Shown here: positions 35,381 through 45,466 of the stretch, in pieces
Layout: each line of letters opens with the position of its first letter
Position numbering within the stretch: position 1 is the first letter of the stretch
NCBI GenBank assembly: GCA_044224315.1
Contig: JBGAKR010000001.1
Location: 186,001 to 250,000 of the forward strand
Direction of reading: 5' to 3'
Length of the DNA: 64,000 bases
Source of the DNA: JAGXTF01 sp044224315
GTDB lineage: Bacteria > Bacteroidota > Bacteroidia > NS11-12g > UBA955
Notes under the pieces: generated by a model
What the model saw: the letters and a program-made list of their open reading frames with translations, nothing else
The model's database searches: none
What the model was told of the DNA's origin: nothing
Made by a program: the position numbers and the translations under genes

Positions 35381-36979
35381 ATGGAAAACAACACGTCTGA
35401 CAAGAAAACCAAAAGAGTAAATCCCTTTCAAGTACTGCCAAACGACATGCAGGGCCGCGTACCTCCACATGCGCGCGAATTGGAGGAAGCCGTGTTGGGT
35501 GCCATGATGCTGGAACGCGACAAAATCAACTCTGTTATTGATATTCTCTCTGAAAGGCATTTTTATGTGCCCGAAAATCAATTGGTATTCAGGGTAATTA
35601 AAACTTTGTATGAGCAATCCCAGGCAGTTGATTTGCTTACAGTAAACAACGAATTGCGCAACCAGGGTTTGCTTGAACTGGCCGGTGGCGCTTATTATCT
35701 GGCTCAATTAACAAACAAAGTAAGCAGCGCTGCCAATATTGAGTTTCACTCACGCATTCTAACCCAAAAATTCGTTCAGCGTGAGCTCATTCGTGTATCG
35801 GGCGAAATTGCCCAGGAAGCTTATAATGATCAGCACGACTCGTTTGAAATGCTGGACGAAAGCGAACGGATGCTGTATGAGATTAAAAATGCAGGCTTAA
35901 AACGCAGTTTTCAGGACATAGGAACCCTGGTAAACCGCGCCATGAAAGACCTGGAAGAACGCACCAGCACCGACAATGACGGAATTACCGGTGTAGCAAG
36001 CGGATTTAGCGACCTGGATAAAATTACCAGCGGCTGGCAGGGCAGTGATTTAATTATTCTCGCAGCCCGCCCTGCAATGGGTAAAACTGCCTTCGCACTG
36101 TCATTATTGCGCAATGCGGCGGTAGATTTTAAAAAATCTGTCATGATGTTCTCTCTGGAGATGGCGGATGTGCAATTGGTAAACAGGTTGATTTCTGGCG
36201 AAGCTGAAATTTCGAGTGACAAAATCCGTAAAAGTGATTTAACAGAAGAAGAATGGCAGCGTTTGCATACCAAAACCACTACCATTTCCGAATCGCGCAT
36301 ATATATAGATGATACTCCCCAACTCAGTATTTTCGACCTCAATGCTAAATGCCGCAGGGTGCATAGCCAGCATGGCTTGGATCTGGTAGTAGTGGATTAC
36401 CTGCAATTATTGCGTCATGAGGGCAAAGGCCAAAATAACCGTGAACAGGAAATTGCATTTATTTCCCGGTCGTTAAAAGGGTTGGCAAAAGAATTAAATA
36501 TTCCCATTATAGCCTTGGCACAATTGAGTCGCGAGGTTGAAAAACGCCAGGTTAAACGGCCTCAGTTAAGTGACCTTCGCGAATCGGGTTCTATTGAGCA
36601 GGATGCCGATATGGTAATGTTCCTATACCGCGAAGATTACTATACTAAAATGGGTCAATCTACGTCGGAAGGCGGTGCCGATAGTTTCAATAACTTTGGA
36701 ATTGACGGATTAACCGAGGTGATTATAGGTAAAAACCGACATGGGGCTGTAGGTAGTGCCATGACCAAGTTTATACATCATTACTCCAAGTTTGTGGATT
36801 TGGAACCTGAAGAACGCGCTTTAATGGGCCGCGACCAGGATAGTGATTACGCAAGTGCACCTGCGTTTACTACCCAAACCTTACCCAGCCGTATGAATAC
36901 AGATAACAACCCCATGGATGACGACGGATTTGGAGGCTGGGGCAGTTTCAATACCGGCGCCAATATTTTTGAAGATTGA
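35381..36979 (+). CDS. dnaB: Replicative DNA helicase DnaB
   Basis: This 532-residue helicase unwinds DNA at the replication fork. The N-terminal domain begins PPHARELEEAVLGAMMLERD (about residues 25-45). The RecA-like domain contains the Walker A motif ARPAMGKTAF, the DDTPQLSIFDLNAKCRR segment, VVDYLQLL (Walker B) and LRESGSIEQDADMVMFLYRE. No intein is visible. The C-terminal tail is long and Gly/Asn-rich, about 60 residues, usual for Bacteroidota. It is divergent from clpC. A short hairpin follows its stop. Confidence 0.96.
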   Translation: MENNTSDKKTKRVNPFQVLPNDMQGRVPPHARELEEAVLGAMMLERDKINSVIDILSERHFYVPENQLVFRVIKTLYEQSQAVDLLTVNNELRNQGLLELAGGAYYLAQLTNKVSSAANIEFHSRILTQKFVQRELIRVSGEIAQEAYNDQHDSFEMLDESERMLYEIKNAGLKRSFQDIGTLVNRAMKDLEERTSTDNDGITGVASGFSDLDKITSGWQGSDLIILAARPAMGKTAFALSLLRNAAVDFKKSVMMFSLEMADVQLVNRLISGEAEISSDKIRKSDLTEEEWQRLHTKTTTISESRIYIDDTPQLSIFDLNAKCRRVHSQHGLDLVVVDYLQLLRHEGKGQNNREQEIAFISRSLKGLAKELNIPIIALAQLSREVEKRQVKRPQLSDLRESGSIEQDADMVMFLYREDYYTKMGQSTSEGGADSFNNFGIDGLTEVIIGKNRHGAVGSAMTKFIHHYSKFVDLEPEERALMGRDQDSDYASAPAFTTQTLPSRMNTDNNPMDDDGFGGWGSFNTGANIFED

Positions 36980-36989
36980 AAAATGATTC

Positions 36990-37007
36990 ACTTGTTTTTT
37001 AACAAGT
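36990..37007. other. Short hairpin after dnaB
   Basis: ACTTGTT (36990-36996) and AACAAGT (37001-37007) form a 7-bp stem with a TTTT loop, 11 bases past the dnaB stop. It has no clear U-tail, so it may be a weak terminator or part of the leader of the kinase gene. Confidence 0.4.
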
Positions 37008-37026
37008 AATTATTGTATTATTGGGC

Positions 37027-39945
37027 ATGCGTTTTTGCATTCTCATTTTTATACTGTTTTCATTTTCTATTTCAAATCCGATATTCGTTTCAGCACAAAC
37101 GGCAGAAAAGGGCATTTTCCAATACGATATAGAACAAGGCCTCCCATCTTCCGAAGTCTACGATGGATTTCAAGACCCGCTGGGCTATTTATGGTTCACC
37201 ACAGACCGCGGAATTGTAAAGTTTGATGGGAAAACTTTCCATGCCATTCAGTCGGCCGAAAAATCAAAAACATTTAGTACCTGTTTCAGATTAGTGGCTT
37301 TTGGCAATGCTGTTTATACCAATTCGATAGATGGTAAAATACTTAAAATTCAAAACAACAAAGCCACCGATTTTTTTAAAAATAACAAAAGTTTTAAAAG
37401 TACTACCTCTCACAGTTGGTATGATATATTAGATATCCAGGATGAGGACCAAAGCATGGTAATAGTGCCCAATGAAAACGCAATACCTGTTAAAGTTTCA
37501 CAAAATTCAACCCAACCATCACCGTTGCCGAAAATAGCCCTGGATGACAGTACATTTGGTTTTTTTGGCAATACAGGCACCCTTTTATGGCGCAGACTTC
37601 CAATTCCGGATAAATATGAAGACTATATTTCAATTAAATTTCAACACCGGTCTGAAACTTGGGCTGCATTTTTTCCCGTAAGCCGATATATTTATGTATT
37701 TGAAGGCAAAAAAATAGTTTCAAAATTTAAACTGGGCGGAAAAGCTCAAATGCATAATGTGTATGTTAAAGATAATTTAGTTTACACTTGCACCAATATC
37801 GGGCTAATAAAATCAACTCAGAATGGAAAGATAATTGACACCACGTTTAATAAATTCAACATATCTGCACTCATCTCAGATTATGAAGGCAATTTATGGA
37901 TTTGCTCTTTAAATAAAGGCATAGCCAGGGTACCTGCCACAAAAATAAGTCACATTCTAATTGATAAACAATTTCACGAAAAGGTTCTGTTCTTAAAAAG
38001 AATCTCAGCCGGATTAGTAGCTGTAACTGCCAATAATACCGTACTATTAATCGATTTAAATACAAAAAAAATACTGGATATAAAACACCTCGATGAGAGC
38101 CGCATCCCATTTGATATTGTACAAAATAACGATAGTTTAATTCTACTTAAACACCTTTTAACTGTAAAGAACAAACGCATCATTATACATCCTATTCCTA
38201 CCCATTTTAGTTTGTGGAATGCAGTAGTGCCCATCTCTAATGGAAGATATGTTGTCTCGCGCCACCTGGGATTTCAAGTATTAGATCGCAACTTATCAAC
38301 AGTACTCTATAACTCAGCTTTCAATCAAAAAATACTGTGCTTAAATAAAACTTCTGAAAATCAGATTCTAATGGGTACAGTTAAAGGATTATACCGTTTT
38401 GATATTGCCAATAAAACGCTTCAATTAATTAAGCTACCCGGAATTGATAGTTTTATAAGGGTAAACAATATAAGTTTAATAGACAAATATTACCTGCTGG
38501 CAACCTCCGGATTGGGATTGGTAATTACGGATTTCAGGCAGGCTAAAATTATAGGAGAAATTGAAGGTTTGCCGAGTTCTAGTATTCATAAAATTATTAC
38601 TATAAAAAATAACTTTGCTTGGATTAGCTCAAACAAGGGTATTTCGGAACTTCATTTTTCGCTTCAACCCAAAGGTTTGCCAAACTTAGTAAGTTTGATA
38701 AATTATTCCAGAAATACAGGCTTGTCAGGTAGCTTTGTCAGTGATATTTTACTAACAGAAAACACTATTTGGATTGCTACCAATGATGGTTTAGATTTTT
38801 TCGAAATAAAAACTGTAAATAATAAATCCATTCTCCCAAAAATTTTTATCGAAAGTTTGAATTCCCTGACAAGCTCTCTCAATATTTCTATTAACAGCAA
38901 TAATCAAAAAATCGAATTACCCTATTCGGAAAACTATTTCGTTATCAATTTTAATTCCATATTCTTTAACCAGCCCATTAATGGCAGCTTTTATCGCTAT
39001 CGATTTGCGAATAATGGAATTGAAGAAAAATGGAATTATACAGATTTAAATCAGTTGCAGTTTACCAACCTAAATCCTGGAATGTATATTTTTGAAGTTG
39101 CGGCCCGCAATAACAACCACGAATGGGGCCCTGCAGCTAAGCTTTACATACATATTACCCCGCATTTTTCACAAACTTTGTGGTTCAAAACGATTCTGAT
39201 TATCCTTATTCTTGGATGTATTGTTGGAGTACTTTTTATTATTTACCGCAGGCAACAAAAAATACAACAGGAAAAACTGCAGCTTCAGGAAGCACGCATC
39301 CGCACGCGTGAAGCCGATTTAAATACATTGCGCAACCAAATGAACCCGCATTTTGTTTTCAATGCACTAAACAGCATCCAGGGTTTAATTTATAATAAAG
39401 ATTTTAAATCGGCCAACGATTACCTGGTGCGTTTCTCCCAATTAATGCGGGATACCCTGCAAATATCCAAAACCCAGGCCATCACCATTGCGAATGAAGT
39501 GCAGTACCTGAACAATTACCTGCAAATAGAAAGCAGCCGGTTTGACAATTTATTCACTTATAATATAACTGTAGACGAAGAATTGGAGATTGAGCACCGG
39601 GGAATTCCATCCATGCTGGTGCAACCCATTGTAGAAAATGCCGTAAAGCATGCCTTTAAAGAAAAAACAGAGACGGGGTTAATTTCAATCCGATTTGAGA
39701 GCCATAACGATGATAATTATATGAAAGTAATTATAGCCGACAATGGTATTGGAATAGAAAACGCAAGGCTGCGAACCCCTGAAAGCAAAAACCGCAAGAG
39801 CCTGGGTATGCAAATTGTTACTGAACGCATTAGTTTATTGCAGGATAAGGGGTACACCCTAAGTAAAATAGCGGTGCAGGAAGAAATGATAAATGGCATG
39901 AATACCGTAATTACCATCACTTTGCCATTTCTGGAGATTGAATAA
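37027..39945 (+). CDS. LytS-type sensor histidine kinase with Reg_prop propeller, first copy
   Basis: This 972-residue membrane kinase has a signal peptide or anchor, then a long periplasmic region of Reg_prop-like beta-propeller strands (for example SYHEGNLWICSLNKGIA-style repeats and GYLWFTTDRGIVKFDG), a Y_Y_Y domain near residues 650-715, one transmembrane helix near 720-745, and a His_kinase domain. The conserved His is in NQMNPHFVFNALNSIQG (about residue 775), with the GIGIENA ATP-lid segment later. ATG at 37027 is preferred to the TTG at 37021. A near copy follows, and a LytTR regulator comes after both. Confidence 0.92.
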   Translation: MRFCILIFILFSFSISNPIFVSAQTAEKGIFQYDIEQGLPSSEVYDGFQDPLGYLWFTTDRGIVKFDGKTFHAIQSAEKSKTFSTCFRLVAFGNAVYTNSIDGKILKIQNNKATDFFKNNKSFKSTTSHSWYDILDIQDEDQSMVIVPNENAIPVKVSQNSTQPSPLPKIALDDSTFGFFGNTGTLLWRRLPIPDKYEDYISIKFQHRSETWAAFFPVSRYIYVFEGKKIVSKFKLGGKAQMHNVYVKDNLVYTCTNIGLIKSTQNGKIIDTTFNKFNISALISDYEGNLWICSLNKGIARVPATKISHILIDKQFHEKVLFLKRISAGLVAVTANNTVLLIDLNTKKILDIKHLDESRIPFDIVQNNDSLILLKHLLTVKNKRIIIHPIPTHFSLWNAVVPISNGRYVVSRHLGFQVLDRNLSTVLYNSAFNQKILCLNKTSENQILMGTVKGLYRFDIANKTLQLIKLPGIDSFIRVNNISLIDKYYLLATSGLGLVITDFRQAKIIGEIEGLPSSSIHKIITIKNNFAWISSNKGISELHFSLQPKGLPNLVSLINYSRNTGLSGSFVSDILLTENTIWIATNDGLDFFEIKTVNNKSILPKIFIESLNSLTSSLNISINSNNQKIELPYSENYFVINFNSIFFNQPINGSFYRYRFANNGIEEKWNYTDLNQLQFTNLNPGMYIFEVAARNNNHEWGPAAKLYIHITPHFSQTLWFKTILIILILGCIVGVLFIIYRRQQKIQQEKLQLQEARIRTREADLNTLRNQMNPHFVFNALNSIQGLIYNKDFKSANDYLVRFSQLMRDTLQISKTQAITIANEVQYLNNYLQIESSRFDNLFTYNITVDEELEIEHRGIPSMLVQPIVENAVKHAFKEKTETGLISIRFESHNDDNYMKVIIADNGIGIENARLRTPESKNRKSLGMQIVTERISLLQDKGYTLSKIAVQEEMINGMNTVITITLPFLEIE

Positions 39946-39948
39946 AAT

Positions 39949-42915
39949 ATGATGAATTTTTATAAATTTAAAATTAATTTGCGATTATTCCTTGGTTTGG
40001 GTCTATTGTTTATTGTGGTTTTTGGAAAATTAAAAGCCCAAGACTTAGAGCGGAGTATGTTTCAATACGATATTGAACAAAACTTGCCCTCCTCTGAAGT
40101 TTACGACAGTTATCAGGACTCACTTGGATATCTTTGGTTTACAACGGACCGGGGAATTGTAAAGTTTGATGGAATCACATTTAAGTTAATACACCACAGC
40201 CGATTAAAACCATTCAAAACCTGCTTTCGCCTGCTACCGCATCAAGGTCGTTTGCTTACCAATTGTATCGACGGCAATATCTATGAAATAAAGAATGATA
40301 GCTTATATAATTTATTTGCTGAAAACAAATTGTTGAAAGCCTACAAACACGGTGGCTGGTTCGATATTCTCAATTTTAAAGACGATCCGATTGAAGCAAT
40401 ACTAATACCGTCTGATCAACGAAGGCCTTTCAAGGCTAGCGCTAAAACAACCAGGGATTACAATCAATCTCCTGTGTTTATTGATGATAGTACCAAAGTA
40501 TTTTTTGGCAACATTTCAAATTTGTTGCGGAGAAAAAGCAGTTCCGATATTCTATATGTTGAGGGTGGATACTCGGTAAATAAAAATCATAATTCCGACT
40601 TTTGGGCGGCAAATATCCCAATCCCAAGGTTCATATACTTATTTAAAGGTAAAAATTTAATGAAGAAAATTCATTATGATTTCACTTACAGAATTAACAA
40701 TATTCACGTAATAAATAATACAATATGGATTTGCACCAGCTCTGGTTTAATTAAAATGAATTTCAAGGGTGAAATTACGGATGAACTATACAAAAGCCTC
40801 AATATTTCATCATTAATACTTGATTACCAAAATAATCTTTGGATTACCACGCTGAATAAAGGGTTGTTCAGAATTCCGCAAAACCAGATTCATGAGCTTA
40901 ATATCACTCAAAAACAAGGCGCACCCTATAAAATTATAAGTGTAAAGCACTTTAGAAATTACAATCTGATTATAACCAGCACAAACAGGTATATCTTAAT
41001 TGATAATTTAACCAAAAAAATCATAAATGAGATATCTGTAAACGAAGTGGCAAGCCCCACTGATATTGTTCAACTATCAGATACATTTATGGTTTTCAAT
41101 CATATGTTGCGCATTGTGAATAATAAACTTGTATTAAATACCATTAACGTTTTGAATTCTGCCAACAGGGTTGTAGAATTTGGATATAAAGCTTATTCTT
41201 TAAGCGCTGGTCGATACCTCTCTATACGTCACCTAGGGTTCAGAATCTACAATCAGGATTTCACAAAAATTCTTCATCAATCAGCTAATTCCAGTAAAAT
41301 ACTTTGTGCATACCGCATTGAAAACAATACTTTTTTGCTTGGAACAGTAAATGGAATGCTAAAGGTAAATTTGGACAATCCAACTCAAATTCAATTGTTA
41401 CCCATACCCGGACAGGATTCGTCACTAAGAATCAATGATATAAAAAAAATAAATTCATTCTATATTTTAGCTACATCAGGCGGGGGCATTGTAATTACAG
41501 ATTTTAAACAATCGCGAACAATTTCCCTGAATGAAGGTTTACCAAGTACCGTAGTAAATAAAATAGAAATCGATGCTCAAAATCGGGTTTGGCTGGCCAC
41601 CAATCAAGGGCTTTCCTGTATAAATTTCAGCAATAAGCTTAGCTCGGTTTCAGAACCTTTTGGTCTCTATAATTTATCCAAAAATACAGGTTTGGCCGGT
41701 TCTTTTATCAGTGACATTTCAATTAATGATGAGATTATTTGGGTAGCAACGAATAACGGTTTAAATTATTTCAATACTTCCATAGTTAATCAATCTAAAT
41801 CTTTACCAAAAACATTTATTGAATTCGTTTCAATTTCAGGAAGTGATAAGAGCTTCCCAATATTCGGTTTCAATACAAAGTTGAATCTCAAATATAATGA
41901 GAATTATTTTGTATTGCATTTTAAATCCATATTTTTTGAGAAACCATTAAGTGGCCGTTTCTACAGGTACCGCCTTGTCAACAAGGGCGACAGCACCCGC
42001 TGGTCTTACACCGATTTAAACGAGATTCAATTTACCAATTTAAATCCGGGGGAATATATTTTTGAAGTAGCGGCGCAAAATATTAATAATGAATGGGGAA
42101 ATACTGCCCGAATATTTTTAACCATCTCACCCCATTTTACACAAACAATATGGTTTAAAACAATTGTTATTATTTTCATATTGGCACTAATTGCAGGTGT
42201 AGTATTTATTATTTACCGCAGGCAACAAAAAATACAACTGGAAAAACTGCAACTACAGGAAGCTCGCATCCGCACACGTGAAGCCGATTTAAATACATTG
42301 CGTAACCAAATGAACCCGCATTTTGTTTTCAATGCACTAAATAGCATTCAGGGTTTAATTTATAATAAAGATTTTAAATCGGCCAACGATTACCTGGTGC
42401 GTTTCTCCCAATTAATGCGGGATACCTTGCAAATATCCAAAACCCAGGCCATCACCATTGCGAATGAAGTGCAGTACCTGAACAATTACCTGCAAATAGA
42501 AAGCAGCCGGTTTGATAATTTATTTACTTATAATATAACTATAGACGAAGAATTGGAGATTGAGCACCGGGGAATTCCATCCATGCTGGTGCAACCCATT
42601 GTAGAAAATGCCGTAAAGCATGCCTTTAAAGAAAAAACAGAGACGGGGTTAATTTCAATCCGATTTGAGAGCCATACCGACGAAAATTATATGAAAGTAA
42701 TTATAGCCGACAATGGTATTGGTATAGAAAACGCAAGGCAACGAACCCCTGAAAGCAAAAACCGCAAGAGCTTGGGTATGCAAATTGTAACCGAACGTAT
42801 AAGCTTGCTTCAGGATAAAGGATACACCTTGAGTAAATTATCTGTGCAGGAAGAAAAGATTGAAGGTATGAATACCGTTATTGTACTCACATTACCCTTA
42901 ATTGAAATTGAATGA
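39949..42915 (+). CDS. LytS-type sensor histidine kinase with Reg_prop propeller, second copy
   Basis: This 988-residue protein has the same plan as the previous gene: signal region, Reg_prop propeller, Y_Y_Y, one transmembrane helix, and a His_kinase domain with NPHFVFNALNSI (His about 791). The sensor region has diverged considerably from the first copy, but the kinase part is nearly identical, also at synonymous sites. It starts 4 bases after the first copy's stop. Its own end overlaps the regulator (ATGA). The two kinases probably sense different or related signals and share a single regulator. Confidence 0.92.
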   Translation: MMNFYKFKINLRLFLGLGLLFIVVFGKLKAQDLERSMFQYDIEQNLPSSEVYDSYQDSLGYLWFTTDRGIVKFDGITFKLIHHSRLKPFKTCFRLLPHQGRLLTNCIDGNIYEIKNDSLYNLFAENKLLKAYKHGGWFDILNFKDDPIEAILIPSDQRRPFKASAKTTRDYNQSPVFIDDSTKVFFGNISNLLRRKSSSDILYVEGGYSVNKNHNSDFWAANIPIPRFIYLFKGKNLMKKIHYDFTYRINNIHVINNTIWICTSSGLIKMNFKGEITDELYKSLNISSLILDYQNNLWITTLNKGLFRIPQNQIHELNITQKQGAPYKIISVKHFRNYNLIITSTNRYILIDNLTKKIINEISVNEVASPTDIVQLSDTFMVFNHMLRIVNNKLVLNTINVLNSANRVVEFGYKAYSLSAGRYLSIRHLGFRIYNQDFTKILHQSANSSKILCAYRIENNTFLLGTVNGMLKVNLDNPTQIQLLPIPGQDSSLRINDIKKINSFYILATSGGGIVITDFKQSRTISLNEGLPSTVVNKIEIDAQNRVWLATNQGLSCINFSNKLSSVSEPFGLYNLSKNTGLAGSFISDISINDEIIWVATNNGLNYFNTSIVNQSKSLPKTFIEFVSISGSDKSFPIFGFNTKLNLKYNENYFVLHFKSIFFEKPLSGRFYRYRLVNKGDSTRWSYTDLNEIQFTNLNPGEYIFEVAAQNINNEWGNTARIFLTISPHFTQTIWFKTIVIIFILALIAGVVFIIYRRQQKIQLEKLQLQEARIRTREADLNTLRNQMNPHFVFNALNSIQGLIYNKDFKSANDYLVRFSQLMRDTLQISKTQAITIANEVQYLNNYLQIESSRFDNLFTYNITIDEELEIEHRGIPSMLVQPIVENAVKHAFKEKTETGLISIRFESHTDENYMKVIIADNGIGIENARQRTPESKNRKSLGMQIVTERISLLQDKGYTLSKLSVQEEKIEGMNTVIVLTLPLIEIE

Positions 42916-43637
42916 GAGCATTTGTTGTTGAAGACGAAAGTAGAAATTTACAGTTCATTTTGCAATTGCTGAAAGATCATTTTCCGAATTGCCAAATTTT
43001 GGGAACTGCTGCCAGTGTAAAAGATGCAGTAGAGAAAATTTCTATATTAAAACCCGACCTCCTTTTATTGGATATAGAAATTCATGGTGGAACCGGTTTT
43101 GATATTTTAGAACAAACCCGCGGAATGCAATATAAAGTTGTTTTATGCACCGGGTACGATCAATATGCAATCAAAGCGTTTAAATACTCCGCAGTGGATT
43201 ATTTATTAAAACCCATTGCCGTTGATGAATTTGTTTCTGCCATAAAACGGGTAAACAGCCTTATAGAACAAAATGGCATCATAAGCAACTTGCTGGAGCA
43301 CAATGCAAGCGAAACACCCCAGGCCCTGATGTTGATGTCGAGAACCGGTTATACCAAAATAAAATTGGCTGATATTGTTCGCATCACAGCCGAAGGTTCG
43401 TATTCGGATTTTGAATTTGTGCAAGGCGATAATATCATGGCCAGCAAACCCATAGGACATTTTGAAGAGTTTTTACCCCCCGAACAGTTTGTAAGGGTGC
43501 ACCATTCTGCCATTGTAAATCTTGACCATATTGTGGATTACGACCATGTATTGGGAATAATTACCCTTAGCAATAAAAAAGAACAAACAGTTTCTGTGCG
43601 TAAAAAGAAAATTCTGAAAATTTACCTGGATAAATAA
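42912..43637 (+). CDS. LytTR-family response regulator
   Basis: This 241-residue protein has an N-terminal receiver domain with the phosphoacceptor Asp54 in LLLLDIEIHGG and a CTGYDQYAIKAFKYSAVDYLLKP segment. A C-terminal LytTR DNA-binding domain has TGYTKIKLADIVRITAEGSYSDF and PEQFVRVHHSAIVNLDHIV. It overlaps the second kinase by four bases and would be phosphorylated by either kinase. LytTR proteins bind imperfect direct repeats in DNA. A terminator follows. Confidence 0.95.
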   Translation: MRAFVVEDESRNLQFILQLLKDHFPNCQILGTAASVKDAVEKISILKPDLLLLDIEIHGGTGFDILEQTRGMQYKVVLCTGYDQYAIKAFKYSAVDYLLKPIAVDEFVSAIKRVNSLIEQNGIISNLLEHNASETPQALMLMSRTGYTKIKLADIVRITAEGSYSDFEFVQGDNIMASKPIGHFEEFLPPEQFVRVHHSAIVNLDHIVDYDHVLGIITLSNKKEQTVSVRKKKILKIYLDK

Positions 43638-43639
43638 AA

Positions 43640-43661
43640 AAAGGAGGCTTTCACCTCCTTT
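43640..43661 (+). terminator. Terminator after the LytTR regulator
   Basis: Stem AAAGGAGG (43640-43647) and CCTCCTTT (43654-43661) with a 6-base loop, directly after the regulator stop. The T tail is short and mixed. Confidence 0.7.
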
Positions 43662-43683
43662 AAAATCTTTGACTTAAGCTACA

Positions 43684-43697
43684 TATTATGCATAATA
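43684..43697. repeat. 14-bp perfect palindrome
   Basis: TATTATGCATAATA is a perfect palindrome in the gap between two convergent transcription units. It may be a regulator site or chance. Nothing else notable is seen in the 170 bases between the two terminators. Confidence 0.45.
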
Positions 43698-43832
43698 ATC
43701 TTAAAATTTCTCTCTCAAGTCGTATAGCTTCTCCTAATTCAACACAAAGTAAAGTATTGTTTTGTAGCATGTTTGCGACAGTTATATATTAAGTCGCTAC
43801 ACTTATGAATTAATATTCGTTCAATTCAGGTC

Positions 43833-43862
43833 AAAAAAAAAGGAAGCCCTAAAGCTTCCTTT
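43833..43862 (-). terminator. Terminator of htrA
   Basis: Stem AAAGGAAGC (43839-43847) and GCTTCCTTT (43854-43862). On the minus strand it is followed by a run of T (43832-43840 on the opposite strand). It follows the htrA stop by about 22 bases. Confidence 0.85.
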
Positions 43863-43884
43863 ATGAATATCAAACACTTACAGA

Positions 43885-45345
43885 TTATTCGTTGTTGGCA
43901 GGTAGTTTTACGGCTAATACTTTTTCTACCCCTGCCGCAGTTTTACCCTCAATCGTAATAGCTCCTTTCAGGCCTTTCAGCGCTGCAATAGCACCTTGAA
44001 CGCTGTAAACAGCCTCATTGTTGATATGGGTAATCACAAAATCTTTGGGCACTCCGGCGTCCTTAAATACTCCGCTGCTTATATCTTTTACTTTCACCCC
44101 ATTTTTCAAGTTCATTTTTTGTCTTTCTTCCCTCGATGTGTTGGAAAGTGACATGCCCAGGTAGCTTTCGGCACCAGACTTATCGGCCATCTGCAGCTTG
44201 GTGTTTCCATCCTCGCTCAGCAGGGTGGCTTCTATTTCTTTTACTTCTCCCTTACGACGCACAGTAACGGTTACTTTATCTCCCGGTTTATTTTTACCCA
44301 CTTCTTCCTGCAAACGGCTGCTGCTATTGATTTCAGCACCATTTACTTTAAGTATTACGTCTCCTTTTTTAATACCGGCTTTTTCGGCGGCACTGCCATC
44401 CACTACTTCGGCCACGTAAACCCCTTTCAGGTCACTTAGCCCTTTTTCATCGGCCAGTTGCTGATTGATTTCCTGAATGGAAACACCCAACAATCCGCGT
44501 TGTACTTTGCCATATTGCATCAGGTCGTTTACCACTTTTTTTACCAGGTTAACCGGAACCGCAAAAGCATAACCCGCATAGGAACCTGTTTCGGAAGCAA
44601 TGGCGGTATTTATGCCTACCAGCTCGCCAGCCGTATTTACAAGGGCTCCCCCAGAGTTGCCCGGATTTATGGCGGCGTCGGTTTGAATAAAGTTTTCAAT
44701 GGCGTACTTGTTGCCTTTGCTGCGAATGAGGTCAATATTGCGGCCTACGGCACTCACAATACCCATAGTAACAGTGCTGTTGAGGTTAAACGGGTTGCCC
44801 ACTGCCACTACCCAGTTACCTACTTTTACATCATCGCTGTTGCCCAGTTTTAAAAAGGGCAGGTTGGTTTCATTGATACGAATGACAGCGATATCTGTAT
44901 TTTTGTCAGTACCGATTACTTCTGCCACATAGGTGCGTTTGTCGTTCAGTACCACTTCTATTTTATTGGCACCTTCTACCACGTGGTTATTGGTAACAAT
45001 ATAACCGTCATCGCTAAGGATAACCCCCGAGCCGCTGGCCGATCTTGGGCCCTGGTTGGGCATACGAAAGTTGGGGTTGTTAAAAAACTCAAACGGATCT
45101 ATGGGTTGATCGTTGCGTTCGCCTCCACCTTCGGGAGCAATTTCTGCCACTCCACTAAAATCGAATGCAGGTGTGCTTACCAAACTGGCGTATCTTGCCA
45201 ACTGTGCCGATGCACCTTGTTTCGCCTCAATGGAATTAGCTGATTTTTTAAATAAGAGGGCACTTCCGCCCAAAGAGATGGCTCCGCCTGCGACTCCGGC
45301 AAGCAAAAGCGATGCGAATTTGCTTTTAAACCAATTGTTTTCCAT
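43885..45345 (-). CDS. htrA: Do/DegP-like HtrA serine protease
   Basis: This 486-residue periplasmic protease has an N-terminal membrane anchor or signal (residues 11-33) and a trypsin-like domain with the triad His121 (TNNHVVEG), Asp151 (NTDIAV) and Ser231 (NPGNSGG). Two PDZ domains follow, about 270-370 and 395-480. It degrades or refolds misfolded envelope proteins. The region before the protease (residues 65-100) reads VAEIAPEGGGERNDQ and continues to FEFF. It lacks the usual first strand (PSVVHI-like) expected there. It is divergent from the ECF sigma factor gene. Confidence 0.93.
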   Translation of the reverse strand: MENNWFKSKFASLLLAGVAGGAISLGGSALLFKKSANSIEAKQGASAQLARYASLVSTPAFDFSGVAEIAPEGGGERNDQPIDPFEFFNNPNFRMPNQGPRSASGSGVILSDDGYIVTNNHVVEGANKIEVVLNDKRTYVAEVIGTDKNTDIAVIRINETNLPFLKLGNSDDVKVGNWVVAVGNPFNLNSTVTMGIVSAVGRNIDLIRSKGNKYAIENFIQTDAAINPGNSGGALVNTAGELVGINTAIASETGSYAGYAFAVPVNLVKKVVNDLMQYGKVQRGLLGVSIQEINQQLADEKGLSDLKGVYVAEVVDGSAAEKAGIKKGDVILKVNGAEINSSSRLQEEVGKNKPGDKVTVTVRRKGEVKEIEATLLSEDGNTKLQMADKSGAESYLGMSLSNTSREERQKMNLKNGVKVKDISSGVFKDAGVPKDFVITHINNEAVYSVQGAIAALKGLKGAITIEGKTAAGVEKVLAVKLPANNE

Positions 45346-45466
45346 ATGTTAATTCGGTATTGTTCAAATTTTGTTCCGAATTTACAACGGAAAAAGGATG
45401 CCAATCATTTATTTTGTAACCTAAGCATTTACCTTTTTCGATTAAGAGGTATTAAATATCCGTGAA

